Source: Methylobacter marinus A45 (lineage in GTDB: Bacteria; Pseudomonadota; Gammaproteobacteria; Methylococcales; Methylomonadaceae). From it: a DNA stretch of 64,000 nucleotides. The stretch covers positions 1,813,285 through 1,877,284 of the forward strand of contig NZ_KB912877.1 in assembly GCF_000383855.1 (NCBI RefSeq), in the 5' to 3' direction. The position numbers and the translations under genes are program-made. This document shows positions 24,909 to 33,709 of this stretch, in pieces (position 1 is the first letter of the stretch; each line of letters opens with the position of its first letter). The notes under the pieces were generated by a model. The model did not search any database. It was not told the DNA's origin and saw only the letters and a list, made by a program, of their open reading frames with translations.

Positions 24909-27749
24909 ATGTCTAAATTCGAAAAAGATTTTGGCACGCCAGCCAGCCCGTCAGACCAGCTGGTCACGCTGGAAATCGACGGTTTCAAGGCCACTGTGCC
25001 GGCCGGCACCTCGGTCATGCATGCCGCCGCCTCTATCGGTATTGAAATTCCCAAGCTGTGCGCGACCGACAGCCTGGAGCCGTTCGGTTCCTGCCGTCTG
25101 TGCCTGGTCCAGGTGGAAGGCGGCCGCGGCTATCCGGCCTCGTGCACGACGCCCTGTGCCGACGGCATGAAAATCACCACGCAGAACGCCAAACTGGCCG
25201 AAGTGCGCCGCGGCATCATGGAGCTGTATATCTCCGATCACCCGCTGGACTGCCTGACCTGTTCCTCGAACGGCGACTGCGAACTGCAGGACATGGCCGG
25301 GGCCGTGGGCCTGCGCGAAGTGCGCTACGAGCCGGTCAAGACGCACCTGAATGCCGAAAAGGACGACAGCAATCCTTACTTCAGCTTCGATCCCAGCAAA
25401 TGTATCGTCTGCTCGCGCTGCGTCAGGGCTTGCGAGGAAACCCAAGGTACTTTCGCCTTGACCCTGGACGGCCGCGGCTTCGACAGCAAAGTCTCGCCGA
25501 GCCAGAATCAGGCCTTCATGGATTCCGAATGCGTCTCCTGCGGCGCCTGCGTACAGGCCTGCCCGACCGCGACGCTGATGGAAAAATCGGTCATCGAGCA
25601 CGGCCAGCCCGAACACGCCGTGGTCACGACCTGCGCTTACTGCGGCGTCGGCTGCTCGTTCCGGGCCGAGATGCGGGGCGACCAGGTCATCCGCATGGTC
25701 CCCGACAAGGACGGCAAGGCCAACCACGGCCATTCCTGCGTCAAGGGCCGCTTCGCGTTCGGTTATGCGACCCACAAGGACCGCATTACCAAACCCATGA
25801 TCCGCAAGAGCATCAAGGACCCCTGGCAGGAAGTCAGCTGGGAAGAGGCGATCGACTACGCCGCCTCCGAACTGAAACGCATACAGGGCAGCTATGGCAA
25901 GGACTCAGTCGGCGGCATTACCTCATCACGCTGCACGAATGAAGAGACCTATCTGGTACAAAAACTGATACGTGCCGGCTTCGGCAACAACAACGTCGAT
26001 ACCTGCGCGCGCGTGTGCCATTCCCCGACCGGTTACGGCCTGAAGCAAACCTTCGGCGAATCGTCCGGCACGCAGAACTTCGATTCGGTCATGCACGCCG
26101 ACGTCATCATGGTCATCGGCGCCAATCCGACCGACGGCCATCCCGTGTTCGGCTCGCAGATGAAAAAACGCCTGCGCCAGGGCGCCAGACTGATCGTGGC
26201 CGACCCGCGCGAGATCGATCTGGTCAAGACTCCGCATGTCAAGGCCAGCCACCACCTGAAACTGCGCCCCAGCACCAACGTGGCGCTGATCAACGCCTTG
26301 GGCCATGTCGTTGTTACTGAAGGTCTGGTTGATGAAGCGTTTGTGCAGGAACGTTGCGACGTCGTCTCCTTCGGCAAATGGAAAAGTTTTGCCGCCGAAG
26401 AGCGCAATTCGCCCGAAGCGTCCGAAGCCATTACCGGCGTACCGGCCGCCGAGGTCCGGGCTGCGGCCAGACTGTATGCCAAAGCCCGCAACGGCGCGAT
26501 CTATTACGGCCTGGGCGTCACCGAACACAGCCAGGGCTCGACCATGGTTATCGGCATCGCCAACCTGGCCATGGCGACGGGCAATCTGGGACGCATCGGC
26601 GTCGGCGTCAACCCGCTGCGCGGCCAGAACAACGTCCAGGGCTCGTGCGATATGGGTTCATTCCCGCATGAATTTCCCGGCTACCGCCATGTCTCCGACG
26701 CGGCCACGCGGCAGCTGTTTGAACAAAACTGGGGCGTTGCGCTGGAATCCGAACCGGGCCTGCGTATTCCGAACATGTTCGATGCGGCGCTGGACGGCAG
26801 CTTCAAGGGCTTGTACGTCGAAGGCGAGGACATCGCGCAATCGGACCCGGACATTCAGCACGTGCACGCGGCCCTGCGCGCGATGGAATGCGTGATCGTG
26901 CAGGATCTGTTCCTGAACGAAACGGCCAAGTTCGCGCACGTGTTCTTGCCCGGCTCGTCCTTCCTGGAAAAGAGCGGCACATTCACCAATGCCGAACGCC
27001 GGATCTCGCCCGTGCGTCAGGTCATGGCGCCGCTGGGCGGCTATCAGGACTGGCAGGTCACGCAGCTGCTGGCCAATGCCATGGGCTATCCGATGAACTA
27101 CAGCCATCCGTCCGAAATCATGGACGAAATCGCAAGGCTCACGCCCAGCTTCGCCGGCGTCAGTTACGAGAAAATCGACCAAGTAGGCAGCGTGCAATGG
27201 CCGTGCAACGACGAAGCGCCGGAAGGCACTCCAACCATGCACGAGCAGGAATTCCTGCGCGGCAAGGGGCGGTTCATGGTGACCGAATACGTGCAGACCC
27301 AGGAACGCACGAACCGGCAGTTCCCGCTGATTCTGACCACCGGACGCATCCTGTCGCAATACAATGTCGGCGCGCAGACGCGTCGCACCGACAACGTCGC
27401 CTGGCATGCCGAAGACCGCCTGGAAATCCATCCGCATGACGCCGAAGACCGCGGCATTAAAGACGGCGACTGGGTCGGCATCAAAAGCCGTGCCGGCGAG
27501 ACGGTACTGCGGGCTCTGATCACGGACCGCGTCCAGCCGGGCGTCGTCTATACGACCTTCCACTTCCCGGAATCGGGCGCCAACGTCATCACCACCGACA
27601 ATTCGGACTGGGCAACCAACTGCCCCGAGTACAAGGTCACGGCGGTACAGGTCGCCAAAGTCAGCCAGTCTTCGGAATGGCAGCGCCGCTACCATGACTT
27701 TACGGAAGAACAGCTGCACCTGCTGGATCAGGCCAGCCTGCACTCGTAA
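24909..27749 (+). CDS. fdsA: NAD-dependent formate dehydrogenase, alpha subunit
   Basis: This 946-residue catalytic subunit binds a bis-molybdopterin guanine dinucleotide molybdenum or tungsten centre. The N-terminus is NuoG-like with [2Fe-2S] and [4Fe-4S] sites (SCRLCLV, DCLTCSSNGDCEL, CIVCSRCVRAC, CVSCGACVQACP), followed by the CAYCGVGC cluster of the catalytic domain. Cys370 in CARVCHSPTG is the expected metal ligand, so this is a cysteine, not a selenocysteine, enzyme. AAGGAG lies 6 nt before the start. The enzyme oxidises formate to CO2 in the cytoplasm, the last step of methane oxidation. Confidence 0.96.
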   Translation: MSKFEKDFGTPASPSDQLVTLEIDGFKATVPAGTSVMHAAASIGIEIPKLCATDSLEPFGSCRLCLVQVEGGRGYPASCTTPCADGMKITTQNAKLAEVRRGIMELYISDHPLDCLTCSSNGDCELQDMAGAVGLREVRYEPVKTHLNAEKDDSNPYFSFDPSKCIVCSRCVRACEETQGTFALTLDGRGFDSKVSPSQNQAFMDSECVSCGACVQACPTATLMEKSVIEHGQPEHAVVTTCAYCGVGCSFRAEMRGDQVIRMVPDKDGKANHGHSCVKGRFAFGYATHKDRITKPMIRKSIKDPWQEVSWEEAIDYAASELKRIQGSYGKDSVGGITSSRCTNEETYLVQKLIRAGFGNNNVDTCARVCHSPTGYGLKQTFGESSGTQNFDSVMHADVIMVIGANPTDGHPVFGSQMKKRLRQGARLIVADPREIDLVKTPHVKASHHLKLRPSTNVALINALGHVVVTEGLVDEAFVQERCDVVSFGKWKSFAAEERNSPEASEAITGVPAAEVRAAARLYAKARNGAIYYGLGVTEHSQGSTMVIGIANLAMATGNLGRIGVGVNPLRGQNNVQGSCDMGSFPHEFPGYRHVSDAATRQLFEQNWGVALESEPGLRIPNMFDAALDGSFKGLYVEGEDIAQSDPDIQHVHAALRAMECVIVQDLFLNETAKFAHVFLPGSSFLEKSGTFTNAERRISPVRQVMAPLGGYQDWQVTQLLANAMGYPMNYSHPSEIMDEIARLTPSFAGVSYEKIDQVGSVQWPCNDEAPEGTPTMHEQEFLRGKGRFMVTEYVQTQERTNRQFPLILTTGRILSQYNVGAQTRRTDNVAWHAEDRLEIHPHDAEDRGIKDGDWVGIKSRAGETVLRALITDRVQPGVVYTTFHFPESGANVITTDNSDWATNCPEYKVTAVQVAKVSQSSEWQRRYHDFTEEQLHLLDQASLHS

Positions 27750-27762
27750 CGGGAACAAGACC

Positions 27763-28614
27763 ATGCAGACATTGCCTTTAAACCTGGAACTGGGATGGCC
27801 CAGTTATCAACAAAATACCGTTGAACGCTGGCAGGGCAATAGTTATTCGCGACAGCTGGATTACGTTGCCGAGGAAGCCCCGGTGTCGCTGGTCTACAAC
27901 GGCCTGCCGCATGTCGTGATGCTGGCGACGCCGACCAATCTGGAAGACTTTGCCCTCGGTTTCAGCATCACCGAGGGCATCGTGCAGCGGGCGGATGAAG
28001 TGCTGGCCACGCGCGTGTACCAGCGTTCCAACGGCATCGAAGTGCGCATCCGGATCACCGAACAGCGCTTCCGCTGCCTGGCCGACAAGGGCCGCAACCT
28101 GACCGGCCGCACCGGCTGCGGCCTATGCGGCGCCAGCAATCTCGATCAGGCCATACGCCCTACCGGCCCCGTGCACGGCAGCCTGACCGTGCCGGCAACG
28201 GAGCTTTGCAATGCACTGGCCCAGCTTCGCGATTGGCAGACATTGAACCAGCTCACGGGTGCAGTCCATGCCGCCGCCTGGGTCGTGCCGGGCCAGGGCA
28301 TACAGCACGTGCGCGAGGATGTCGGCCGCCATAACGCGCTGGACAAACTGATCGGACTGCTGCTGCGTGCCGGCAAGAACCCGGCCGACGGCTTTCTGAT
28401 CATGACCAGCCGCGCCAGCTATGAACTGGTCCAGAAGGCCGCGACCGTCGGCATCACGCTGCTGGCTGCCATCTCCGCTCCGACCGGCCTCGCGATCCGC
28501 CTGGCCGAAGACACCGGCCTGACGCTGGTCGGCTTTTCACGCGACGACCAGCATGTCGTCTACAGCCATGCCGAACGCTTAACCCATACGACTTACCCTA
28601 CCTTATTGAAATAA
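27763..28614 (+). CDS. fdhD: Formate dehydrogenase sulfurtransferase FdhD/FdsC
   Basis: This 283-residue protein has the conserved paired cysteines in TGCGLCGASN and the FdhD segments HVREDVGRHNALDKLIG and FLIMTSRASYELVQKAA. FdhD passes sulfur from a cysteine desulfurase to the molybdenum cofactor so that the dehydrogenase becomes active. The ATG at 27763 follows the fdsA stop by 13 nt; the longer frame overlaps fdsA and reads a non-FdhD leader. Confidence 0.95.
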   Translation: MQTLPLNLELGWPSYQQNTVERWQGNSYSRQLDYVAEEAPVSLVYNGLPHVVMLATPTNLEDFALGFSITEGIVQRADEVLATRVYQRSNGIEVRIRITEQRFRCLADKGRNLTGRTGCGLCGASNLDQAIRPTGPVHGSLTVPATELCNALAQLRDWQTLNQLTGAVHAAAWVVPGQGIQHVREDVGRHNALDKLIGLLLRAGKNPADGFLIMTSRASYELVQKAATVGITLLAAISAPTGLAIRLAEDTGLTLVGFSRDDQHVVYSHAERLTHTTYPTLLK

Positions 28615-28616
28615 CC

Positions 28617-28841
28617 ATGCATCACACAGCCAGACTGATAAAAATGGCCAATGACATTGGCCACTTCTTCAATTCCGATCCCGACAAGGAAGCCGCCGTG
28701 GACGGCGTTTTCGATCACCTGCGCAAATTCTGGGATCCGCGCATGCGCAAGGAAATCATCCAGTACTACCGCGAAGGCGGCAGTGAGCTGAGCGAATTGG
28801 TAAGACAGGCGGTCAAGCGCCTTGAACTGGAACAGGGCTGA
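28617..28841 (+). CDS. fdsD: Formate dehydrogenase delta subunit
   Basis: This 74-residue small acidic helical protein (HTARLIKMANDIGHFFNSDP, then a DHLRKFWDPRMRKEI segment) is typical of FdsD. In Rhodobacter-type enzymes it is needed for cofactor insertion and complex stability. It starts 2 nt after fdhD and ends the operon. Confidence 0.92.
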   Translation: MHHTARLIKMANDIGHFFNSDPDKEAAVDGVFDHLRKFWDPRMRKEIIQYYREGGSELSELVRQAVKRLELEQG

Positions 28842-28869
28842 GGCGGCGTTCAGCAGATCGATTAATACA

Positions 28870-28914
28870 CCACGAAGAACTCAGAGAGCATGAAGTTTTT
28901 TGTATTCTTCGTGG
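28870..28914. repeat. Short CACGAAG hairpin after fdsD
   Basis: CCACGAAGAA and TTCTTCGTGG form 10-bp perfect arms around a 25-nt loop containing TTTTTT. This is a reduced member of the CACGAAG family; its place just after fdsD suggests a terminator role. Confidence 0.55.
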
Positions 28915-29622
28915 TTGATTCCCAGTGATACTTTCCAATCAGTCCAGCCACAGCAAATCCATCACCGGCACATCGGGATATAAAGACAACACCAAGCGCT
29001 GAACCGGTGGAAACCTGCCTCACGCGGATAAGATTTGTAAACCGGCCCGAACGTTTGATAATGTCGTTATCATTATTCCATGCAAGCGAAAATACTGCGG
29101 GAGGTCCATGCTGTCGTCCGCAATGTTTTTATAGCCAATTAGCTCAGGCGCTGAAGAGATCTTGAAACCGGGGTTACAATCCCCAATCTTCTTGACGCAT
29201 ACACTCCATTAAACGCATGCCCATGCTGTACATGAGATTTGCCATCAAACCATGGAGCCGCTCACCGTACCAACAAGACCTCCTCCTCTGCGCGCATCAA
29301 CACATTTTGTAAACGTTGCGGCTGCTTAACACGCACGACATTATCCAGTAAAGGTAAAGTACTTAACGCGTATAGGTTCGCAGACTTGATCAAGGAGTTT
29401 TGGCGGTGTCTTTCCAGTTTGCATAAATAAGGTTGCTATCAATAGAGCGATGACTATAAAATCATACCTAACGGATTGCGAGAGTGGCGTTATACACCTG
29501 CAATTTAAATTTTATATACACCTGAAAAGGTGTCTACTTAATAATTAAGCCAAAATAGGCACCTTCCTTAGGATAGAAGGTCAACAGTGCACGGTGACAA
29601 AGTCTCAAAAACATGTTACATA

Positions 29623-29680
29623 GCGAAGCGGCGGTTGCCAGTGCATAACTAAAGTTATGCACTGGCAACCGCCGCTTCGC
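29623..29680. repeat. Perfect 58-bp palindrome
   Basis: Arms of 28 bp, GCGAAGCGGCGGTTGCCAGT followed by GCATAACT and its exact complement, are separated by only AA. There is no mismatch. The centre reads GCATAAC-TAA-AGTTATGC, which resembles facing attC core sites. Confidence 0.8.
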
Positions 29681-29752
29681 AATAGAAGTTTTTCGACTGC
29701 GCCACTCGCTTCTGTGCCATTCGACGTTAAGGGGCTATTTCGGCCTAAAGCT

Positions 29753-29869
29753 CGCTCAAGCACACGCTTCATCAGAGCTTGATTATTTTTTAAAGAGTTA
29801 AGATGACCAAAAGAACTGTTGATACTTTAAAGCTCACAGAGAAGCGGTGCTTAGCTCGAAACGTTAGCT
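29753..29869. other. Probable attC site (attC-0)
   Basis: The right core is GTTAGCT at 29863-29869. CTCAAGCACACGCTTC near the left end pairs imperfectly with GAAGCGGTGCTTAG near the right end. The left core (GCCTAAA) is degenerate and the loop is long. It would mark the boundary before the first cassette gene. Confidence 0.5.
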
Positions 29870-29900
29870 ATTTCCTAATCACATTTCTTGCGCAGTTACT

Positions 29901-30836
29901 ATGGATGACTTACTAGGTCTCGGAAAAGGTACAGATAAACTGATTGCCGCTGTCGAGCGTGCATTGGGGGCGGTTTACCGCCCTTATGGAATACGACGCG
30001 ACGCAGACGCTGAGGCTTACCGCCTGACTATGCTCGAAGCCGCCAAAACTGATGCGAAGACTCGAAACACCCTGGAGCTTGCAAGGGCGAAGTCAGAAGC
30101 GAACATGATTCACGCAGAGGGGAAACAAGCACTAGAGGCTCGATTGGAAGCCCGACTACAACATAGAGCCCTCCAACAACAACTAAATATCGAGAGAATC
30201 ATTGAAGGGGCATTAGCCCAGCCTCAACCAGCGCCAACTACCGAGGAAGTCGACCAGGACTGGCTTAGCAATTTCTTTGAGCATGCACAAAGCGTTTCCG
30301 GAGCTGAGATGCAAGCTCTATGGTCGAGGGTTCTGGCATTGGAAGTTGGAATACCCGGAACGTTTTCGCCGAGAGCGCTAGAGGTGTTGCGAAAAATGAC
30401 TCGCCGAGAGGCGAACTCATTTCAGGCCGCCTGCAAACTGGCGTGCTCTTTTACGCCAGAGGAAGGTCGAAAAACCATTCTCCATGGGGCTTTCCGCCAC
30501 AGTTGGCTCAGTCTTTCTGAAACCCCAAAGATCGAGATCAATAAGTTCGGTTTACCATTTCTTGACCGCATGAATTTGGCACGAATAGGGCTTATGTATG
30601 AAGATGAATTAGTTTTGGGAGAGTTCCCGCGAGAGCAAGAATTGTCTTTCTATTTTGACTCTACGCAATTAAACCTTCGGGCGAAGCGCGGCGGCGTGAA
30701 ACTCCACAACTACGCCTTGACTCCTATCGGATTGGAACTCTCCGCGCTTGTCGCTTCAGAAGAGGATTCAGCCTACATTGCAGCCCTGAGTACTTCGCTG
30801 GCAAAGTTCTTTCACGTCCATAACGAAAATGGCTAA
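29901..30836 (+). CDS. Cassette-borne DUF2806-like protein
   Basis: This 311-residue protein starts MDDLLGLGKGTDKLIAAVER, has a charged coiled-coil stretch (about residues 45-105) and then a DUF2806/TIGR03899-like segment (DWLSNFFEHAQSVSGAEMQA, LWSRVLALEVGIPGTFSPRA). Its function is unknown, although such proteins are often encoded in accessory and defence-rich DNA. It starts about 32 bp after an attC-type core and its stop codon lies within the next attC, the usual layout of an integron gene cassette. Confidence 0.75.
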   Translation: MDDLLGLGKGTDKLIAAVERALGAVYRPYGIRRDADAEAYRLTMLEAAKTDAKTRNTLELARAKSEANMIHAEGKQALEARLEARLQHRALQQQLNIERIIEGALAQPQPAPTTEEVDQDWLSNFFEHAQSVSGAEMQALWSRVLALEVGIPGTFSPRALEVLRKMTRREANSFQAACKLACSFTPEEGRKTILHGAFRHSWLSLSETPKIEINKFGLPFLDRMNLARIGLMYEDELVLGEFPREQELSFYFDSTQLNLRAKRGGVKLHNYALTPIGLELSALVASEEDSAYIAALSTSLAKFFHVHNENG

Positions 30837-30897
30837 CCCTACAATGCACCGGACCTGCGCGAAAAGCCGCGCAGGCCGGTGATTTTGAACGTTAGGC
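30831..30897. other. attC site 1
   Basis: Cores GGCTAAC (left) and GTTAGGC (30891-30897) bound a hairpin with CACCGG-A-CCTGCGCG facing CGCGCAGG-CCGGTG. The single unpaired A is the sort of extrahelical base that integron integrases recognise. Confidence 0.85.
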
Positions 30898-30961
30898 GTC
30901 AACGTGCTCAGGCGCTTAGTCTTTTAATTGTGAGCACGGAACATTAAATGAGGAGAGAAAC

Positions 30962-31135
30962 ATGGGGATTTTCGATGGCCTGTTTGGTGGTGGATCAAAG
31001 TCATCTGATGGCAAGTCCGGCGTCATAGAGTACGGAAATAACAAAAACTCTGGTGGTCACGATCACCGAACCAATAAAGGTGATGATCGCACGCCTTCAC
31101 AAAAATCTGGTGATGAAAAAAGAAAAAAAGACTAA
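30962..31135 (+). CDS. Small cassette protein, Gly/Lys-rich
   Basis: This 57-codon gene has GAGGAGAG 6 nt before its ATG. The product begins MGIFDGLFGGGSKSSDG and ends in a strongly basic tail (DEKRKKD). It is hydrophilic and probably disordered apart from the N-terminal amphipathic segment. It lies alone between attC sites 1 and 2 and is followed by its own terminator. The family is unknown. Confidence 0.7.
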   Translation: MGIFDGLFGGGSKSSDGKSGVIEYGNNKNSGGHDHRTNKGDDRTPSQKSGDEKRKKD

Positions 31136-31141
31136 TACTAT

Positions 31142-31168
31142 GCGGGGCAAGCTGAAGCTTGCCCCGTT
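31142..31168 (+). terminator. Rho-independent terminator
   Basis: GGGGCAAGCT-GA-AGCTTGCCCC is a perfect 10-bp stem with a 2-nt loop, followed by GTTTTC, 8 nt after the small cassette gene. A terminator inside a cassette is unusual but would insulate the downstream cassettes. Confidence 0.8.
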
Positions 31169-31203
31169 TTCAAGAAACGCGGGGTCTTGCAATCACGCAT
31201 CCT

Positions 31204-31271
31204 GCCTAACGAATAAGGTTAGATGGTGCGAGCGCCGCGCGCGAAGCCACCATCTGAACCGTTTGTTGGAC
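31204..31271. other. attC site 2
   Basis: Cores GCCTAAC (31204-31210) and GTTGGAC (31265-31271) flank the pairing segments AGATGGTG and CACCATCT. It is clearly related to attC site 7 (both begin AACGAATAAGGTTAGAT). The DNA after it also matches that after site 7. Confidence 0.85.
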
Positions 31272-31501
31272 AAGCCCGGTGGTCGCAGAGCTGACTTTAT
31301 ATAAGAAAATATCTTTTCGGAGTTTGAGGGTGGTGGAGGCTTGTTTAACGCGCTAAGGCTCAAAGATAAGCTGGAAGGGTCGCCTGCGGCCCATCCTCCG
31401 GAATTGGATGCTTGTAGACGCATTATGCCCCGGATTTAGGACGAGCGAAACCCTCGGCGCAAAAAGACCACTTCAGGCTTGGCCGGGGGTGAATGCTGAG
31501 C

Positions 31502-32594
31502 TTACATAACTTGTCGTGTCCGGTTTTTCATGAGCCGGTTGGCATCGGCGTTTCCAATGCGAACGATGGCCTGATTTGGATTAAGGCCGAGCAAGTATTG
31601 CAATAAGCCGATTAGCCGTTTGCTGTTGGGGTGCAAAAAACCGAAGTTGCGAGTGCGCCTGAAGCCCTTGGGCAGGACATGGCGGAGAATCAGCCCTAGG
31701 AATTCGACACCCGGTAAGGTGCGGGTCTGCCATCGCTGGGTTTTGCTGTCCCGGTAACGGAAAGTCACTTGGCCGTCCCGGCAGGCGATAATATTCTTTT
31801 CCTGGATGACGCCTTTATACAGATAGCGGCCGAGATAGACCAGGGCTTTGTCGCCACGACCGACGGACTTGACGTCGACGCCCCATTTTTCCGGGGACAG
31901 AAACCCGCTCCCTGCGGTTTCTGCACTCCCCACCTCCCTGTGGGTCGTAACGGTCGGGCAGAGCCAGTCCTGCTTGTGTAATCGCCTCGAGCATTTTAGC
32001 GCGAAAGACTTTGGCCAGTGCTTTATGACTGAAGAGATAGGTTTTGTGGTTGTGTTTGCCTTTTTTGGTCCGCCAGAGCCGTTTGTCCCTATCGATGGCG
32101 GCCGCCGGCATCACCAGATGCACATGCGGGTGATAATCGAGACGGCGTGAATGGGTGTGCAGTACCGTGATGGCGCCGGCGTTTCCCTGGAGCTTCGGGT
32201 CGTTTTGTGTGAAGGTTTTGACGGTCTCCCAGCTACAGCGGATCATCAAGTCATACAGCGTGCGCTGCTGTTGCCAGGCCAGCGTTCTGAATTCTTCGGG
32301 CAAGGTGAAGGTTAACAAAAAATACTCGGCGGGTACTTGCTTTTGCAATTGCCTTTCCAGCCATTGTTGCGATTCATGAGACTGGCAGTGGGGACAGTTG
32401 CGATGGCCGCAGGAATGCGGGACGTAGACTTGCTGGGAGCAGTCGTCGCATTGCGCCAACATCACAGGACTTAGCGAAGTGTGGCACTGTTCCATAGCGG
32501 CCAGTGCCTGGCGCTGGCTGGGCAATAGTCTGTCTTGATAGCGCGCGAGAAATTCGGCTTCAAAGGTTGCGATGATCGATGAGAGCAGGATCAT
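31502..32594 (-). pseudogene. IS91-family Y1 transposase, broken by a 52-nt insertion
   Basis: The N-terminal part has the IS91 zinc-binding region (CDDCSQQ, CGHRNCPHCQ) and the HUH motif in HSRRLDYHPHVHLVMP. At 31895-31946 a 52-nt hairpin insertion shifts the frame. Removing it rejoins ALPDRY to PEKWGVDVKSVGRGDKALVY and on to LGRYLYKGV, exactly the family pattern. The product then stops at NRLMKNRTRQVM, apparently short of the usual C-terminus. It overlaps the integrase gene stop. Confidence 0.85.
31895..31946. repeat. 52-nt double-hairpin insertion in the transposase
   Basis: On the minus strand it reads as hairpin 1, CCCAC-AGGGA-GGTGGG, a short GAGTG spacer and hairpin 2, CAGAAACCGC-AGGGA-GCGGGTTTCTG (one bulge). 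The order, spacing and loop match those of the elements at about 1118-1161 and elsewhere in the 0.6-1.15 kb field. Confidence 0.8.
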
Positions 32595-33520
32595 TTGACC
32601 GTCCTCCAGTCAATGGCAAAACCATTCATCAGAGCATTGATCGTCTGGTTGGCGTTCTGGTTCGTACCGGAGGTCAGGTGGGTATAGCGGGCGGTGGTAA
32701 GAATCGAATGGTGACCGAGGATCTTCTGCACTTCCAGCAGATCGCCAACAGTAGGCGCTTTAGGCGACACCGGCTTCGATCAGATGCGTGGCATAGCTGT
32801 GACGTAAACTGTGTGGCGTAATCTTTTTTTTAGACCACAGTCTTGCGCCACCTTGCGCAGCGTTGCTTGCACGCCGCCGCGATCCAGCGGTGTCGTTGCC
32901 CGGCATGCGCCCTTGAGCCCACCTTGACGATTAGGAAACAACAACACCGGGTTACGATGGACCTGCCAGAAGCGGCGTAACAGGGACAACGTTGCCTCCG
33001 GCAACGGCACCAACCGGTCTTTATTGCCTTTGGCATCGCGGATGTGCACGCGCTGGTGTTCGGCGTCGATATCGTCCACCTCCAAGCGCAAACCTTCGCC
33101 CAGACGCAGCCCAAGGCTGTAGACGGTGAAATAGAAAACCCGGTAACTGAGGGTGTGGGTGGCCAGGAACAAACGCTGGGCTTCCTCTACCGTGACGATA
33201 TCCGGCAAGCGTTGGGCCCGTGGCGGTTTGATCAGACCGATATTGACCCAGGGCTTATGCAGCACATGGGCGTAGAAGAATTTAAGACCGTAGAGGTCCA
33301 GCTTGACGGAACTCCAGGAATGCGATTCCAGCAAATCGGAGAAATAGTCGGTCAATTGCGGTTCGGACAGCTCAGTAATTTGCTCATCGAAATACTGGCC
33401 GATACGCCGAATGGCACGGGCGTAGGCCTCGATCGTCTTGGGCTGGAGCCCTTTGAGCTTAAGGTGTTTAAGATGGCTTTGATAATTGTGCTTGAAATTG
33501 GCTTCAGATGATGCTGTCAT
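32591..33520 (-). pseudogene. IS91-associated tyrosine integrase, broken
   Basis: The N-terminal 235 codons are intact and have the core-binding and catalytic regions (GLRLGEGLRLEVDDID). A frame change falls in a run of eight A at 32824-32831, after which the frame reads KKITPHSLRHSYATHLIEAG. A 22-nt insertion at 32744-32765 then adds a stop. Removing it restores EAGVDLLEVQKILGHHSILT followed by TARYTHLT, with the HxxR and catalytic Tyr regions. The stop overlaps the transposase start as ATGA. Confidence 0.85.
32744..32765. repeat. 22-nt palindromic insertion in the integrase
   Basis: On the minus strand, GCC-TAAAGCGCCTACTGTT-GGC sits exactly between codons GTC and GAT of the integrase. The 16-nt loop matches the loop at 983-998 (TAAAGCGCCTACTATT) in all but one base. 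Confidence 0.8.
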
Positions 33521-33629
33521 TATGGCGTAACCTCATGATTCGTCGTGGAATGCTCCCTCGCAGTGAGGGCTTGAGGTTACATTTTATAAACAATCAGGCG
33601 TCAGGGTTCTTCTCCGCGTTAGCGGCTTC

Positions 33630-33702
33630 GTCCAACAAACGCGTCAATTGGGACTGGTTTTCCGCTGACGCTCCAAACCAGCCCATTACGTTTGCGTTAG
33701 AG
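33630..33702. other. attC site 3
   Basis: Cores GTCCAAC (33630-33636) and GTTAGAG (33696-33702) flank GGGACTGGTTT and AAACCAGCCC, which pair. It adjoins the right end of the IS91-type element. Confidence 0.75.
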
Positions 33703-33709
33703 CTTAAAA

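Larger units (their letters stand above)
28842..29752. other. Intergenic region upstream of the attC cluster
   Basis: No convincing gene is present. It contains a short CACGAAG hairpin, a tRNA-like scrap at about 29137-29197 and a perfect 58-bp palindrome. A 63-codon frame from about 29239 with a CKRCG motif has no ribosome site and is probably chance. The sequence is AT-richer than the fds operon, and may be decayed cassette DNA. Confidence 0.5.
31502..33632 (-). mobile_element. Decayed IS91-type element (transposase plus tyrosine integrase)
   Basis: A Y1 HUH transposase gene and an upstream tyrosine-recombinase gene overlap as ATGA, the gene pair seen in one group of IS91-family elements. 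Both genes are broken. The right boundary is set near 33632, because the same end reappears inverted at 35635-35876. The left end is not determined; nothing recognisable lies between attC site 2 and 31502 except a start matching the DNA after attC site 7. Confidence 0.75.

Noticed and set aside
24909-27749. Selenocysteine formate dehydrogenase
   Set aside because: The active-site codon is TGC (Cys370) and there is no in-frame TGA.
29137-29197. tRNA gene
   Set aside because: D-arm and T-arm likenesses are present but the acceptor does not pair and no anticodon arm exists.
29239-29430. 63-codon frame with CKRCG
   Set aside because: It has no ribosome site, no neighbour support and only one pair of cysteines; probably chance in an AT-rich region.
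32780-33520. Integron integrase IntI for the cassette cluster
   Set aside because: The recombinase overlaps an IS91-type transposase gene and lacks an obvious IntI-specific extra motif; it belongs to the IS element and is broken.
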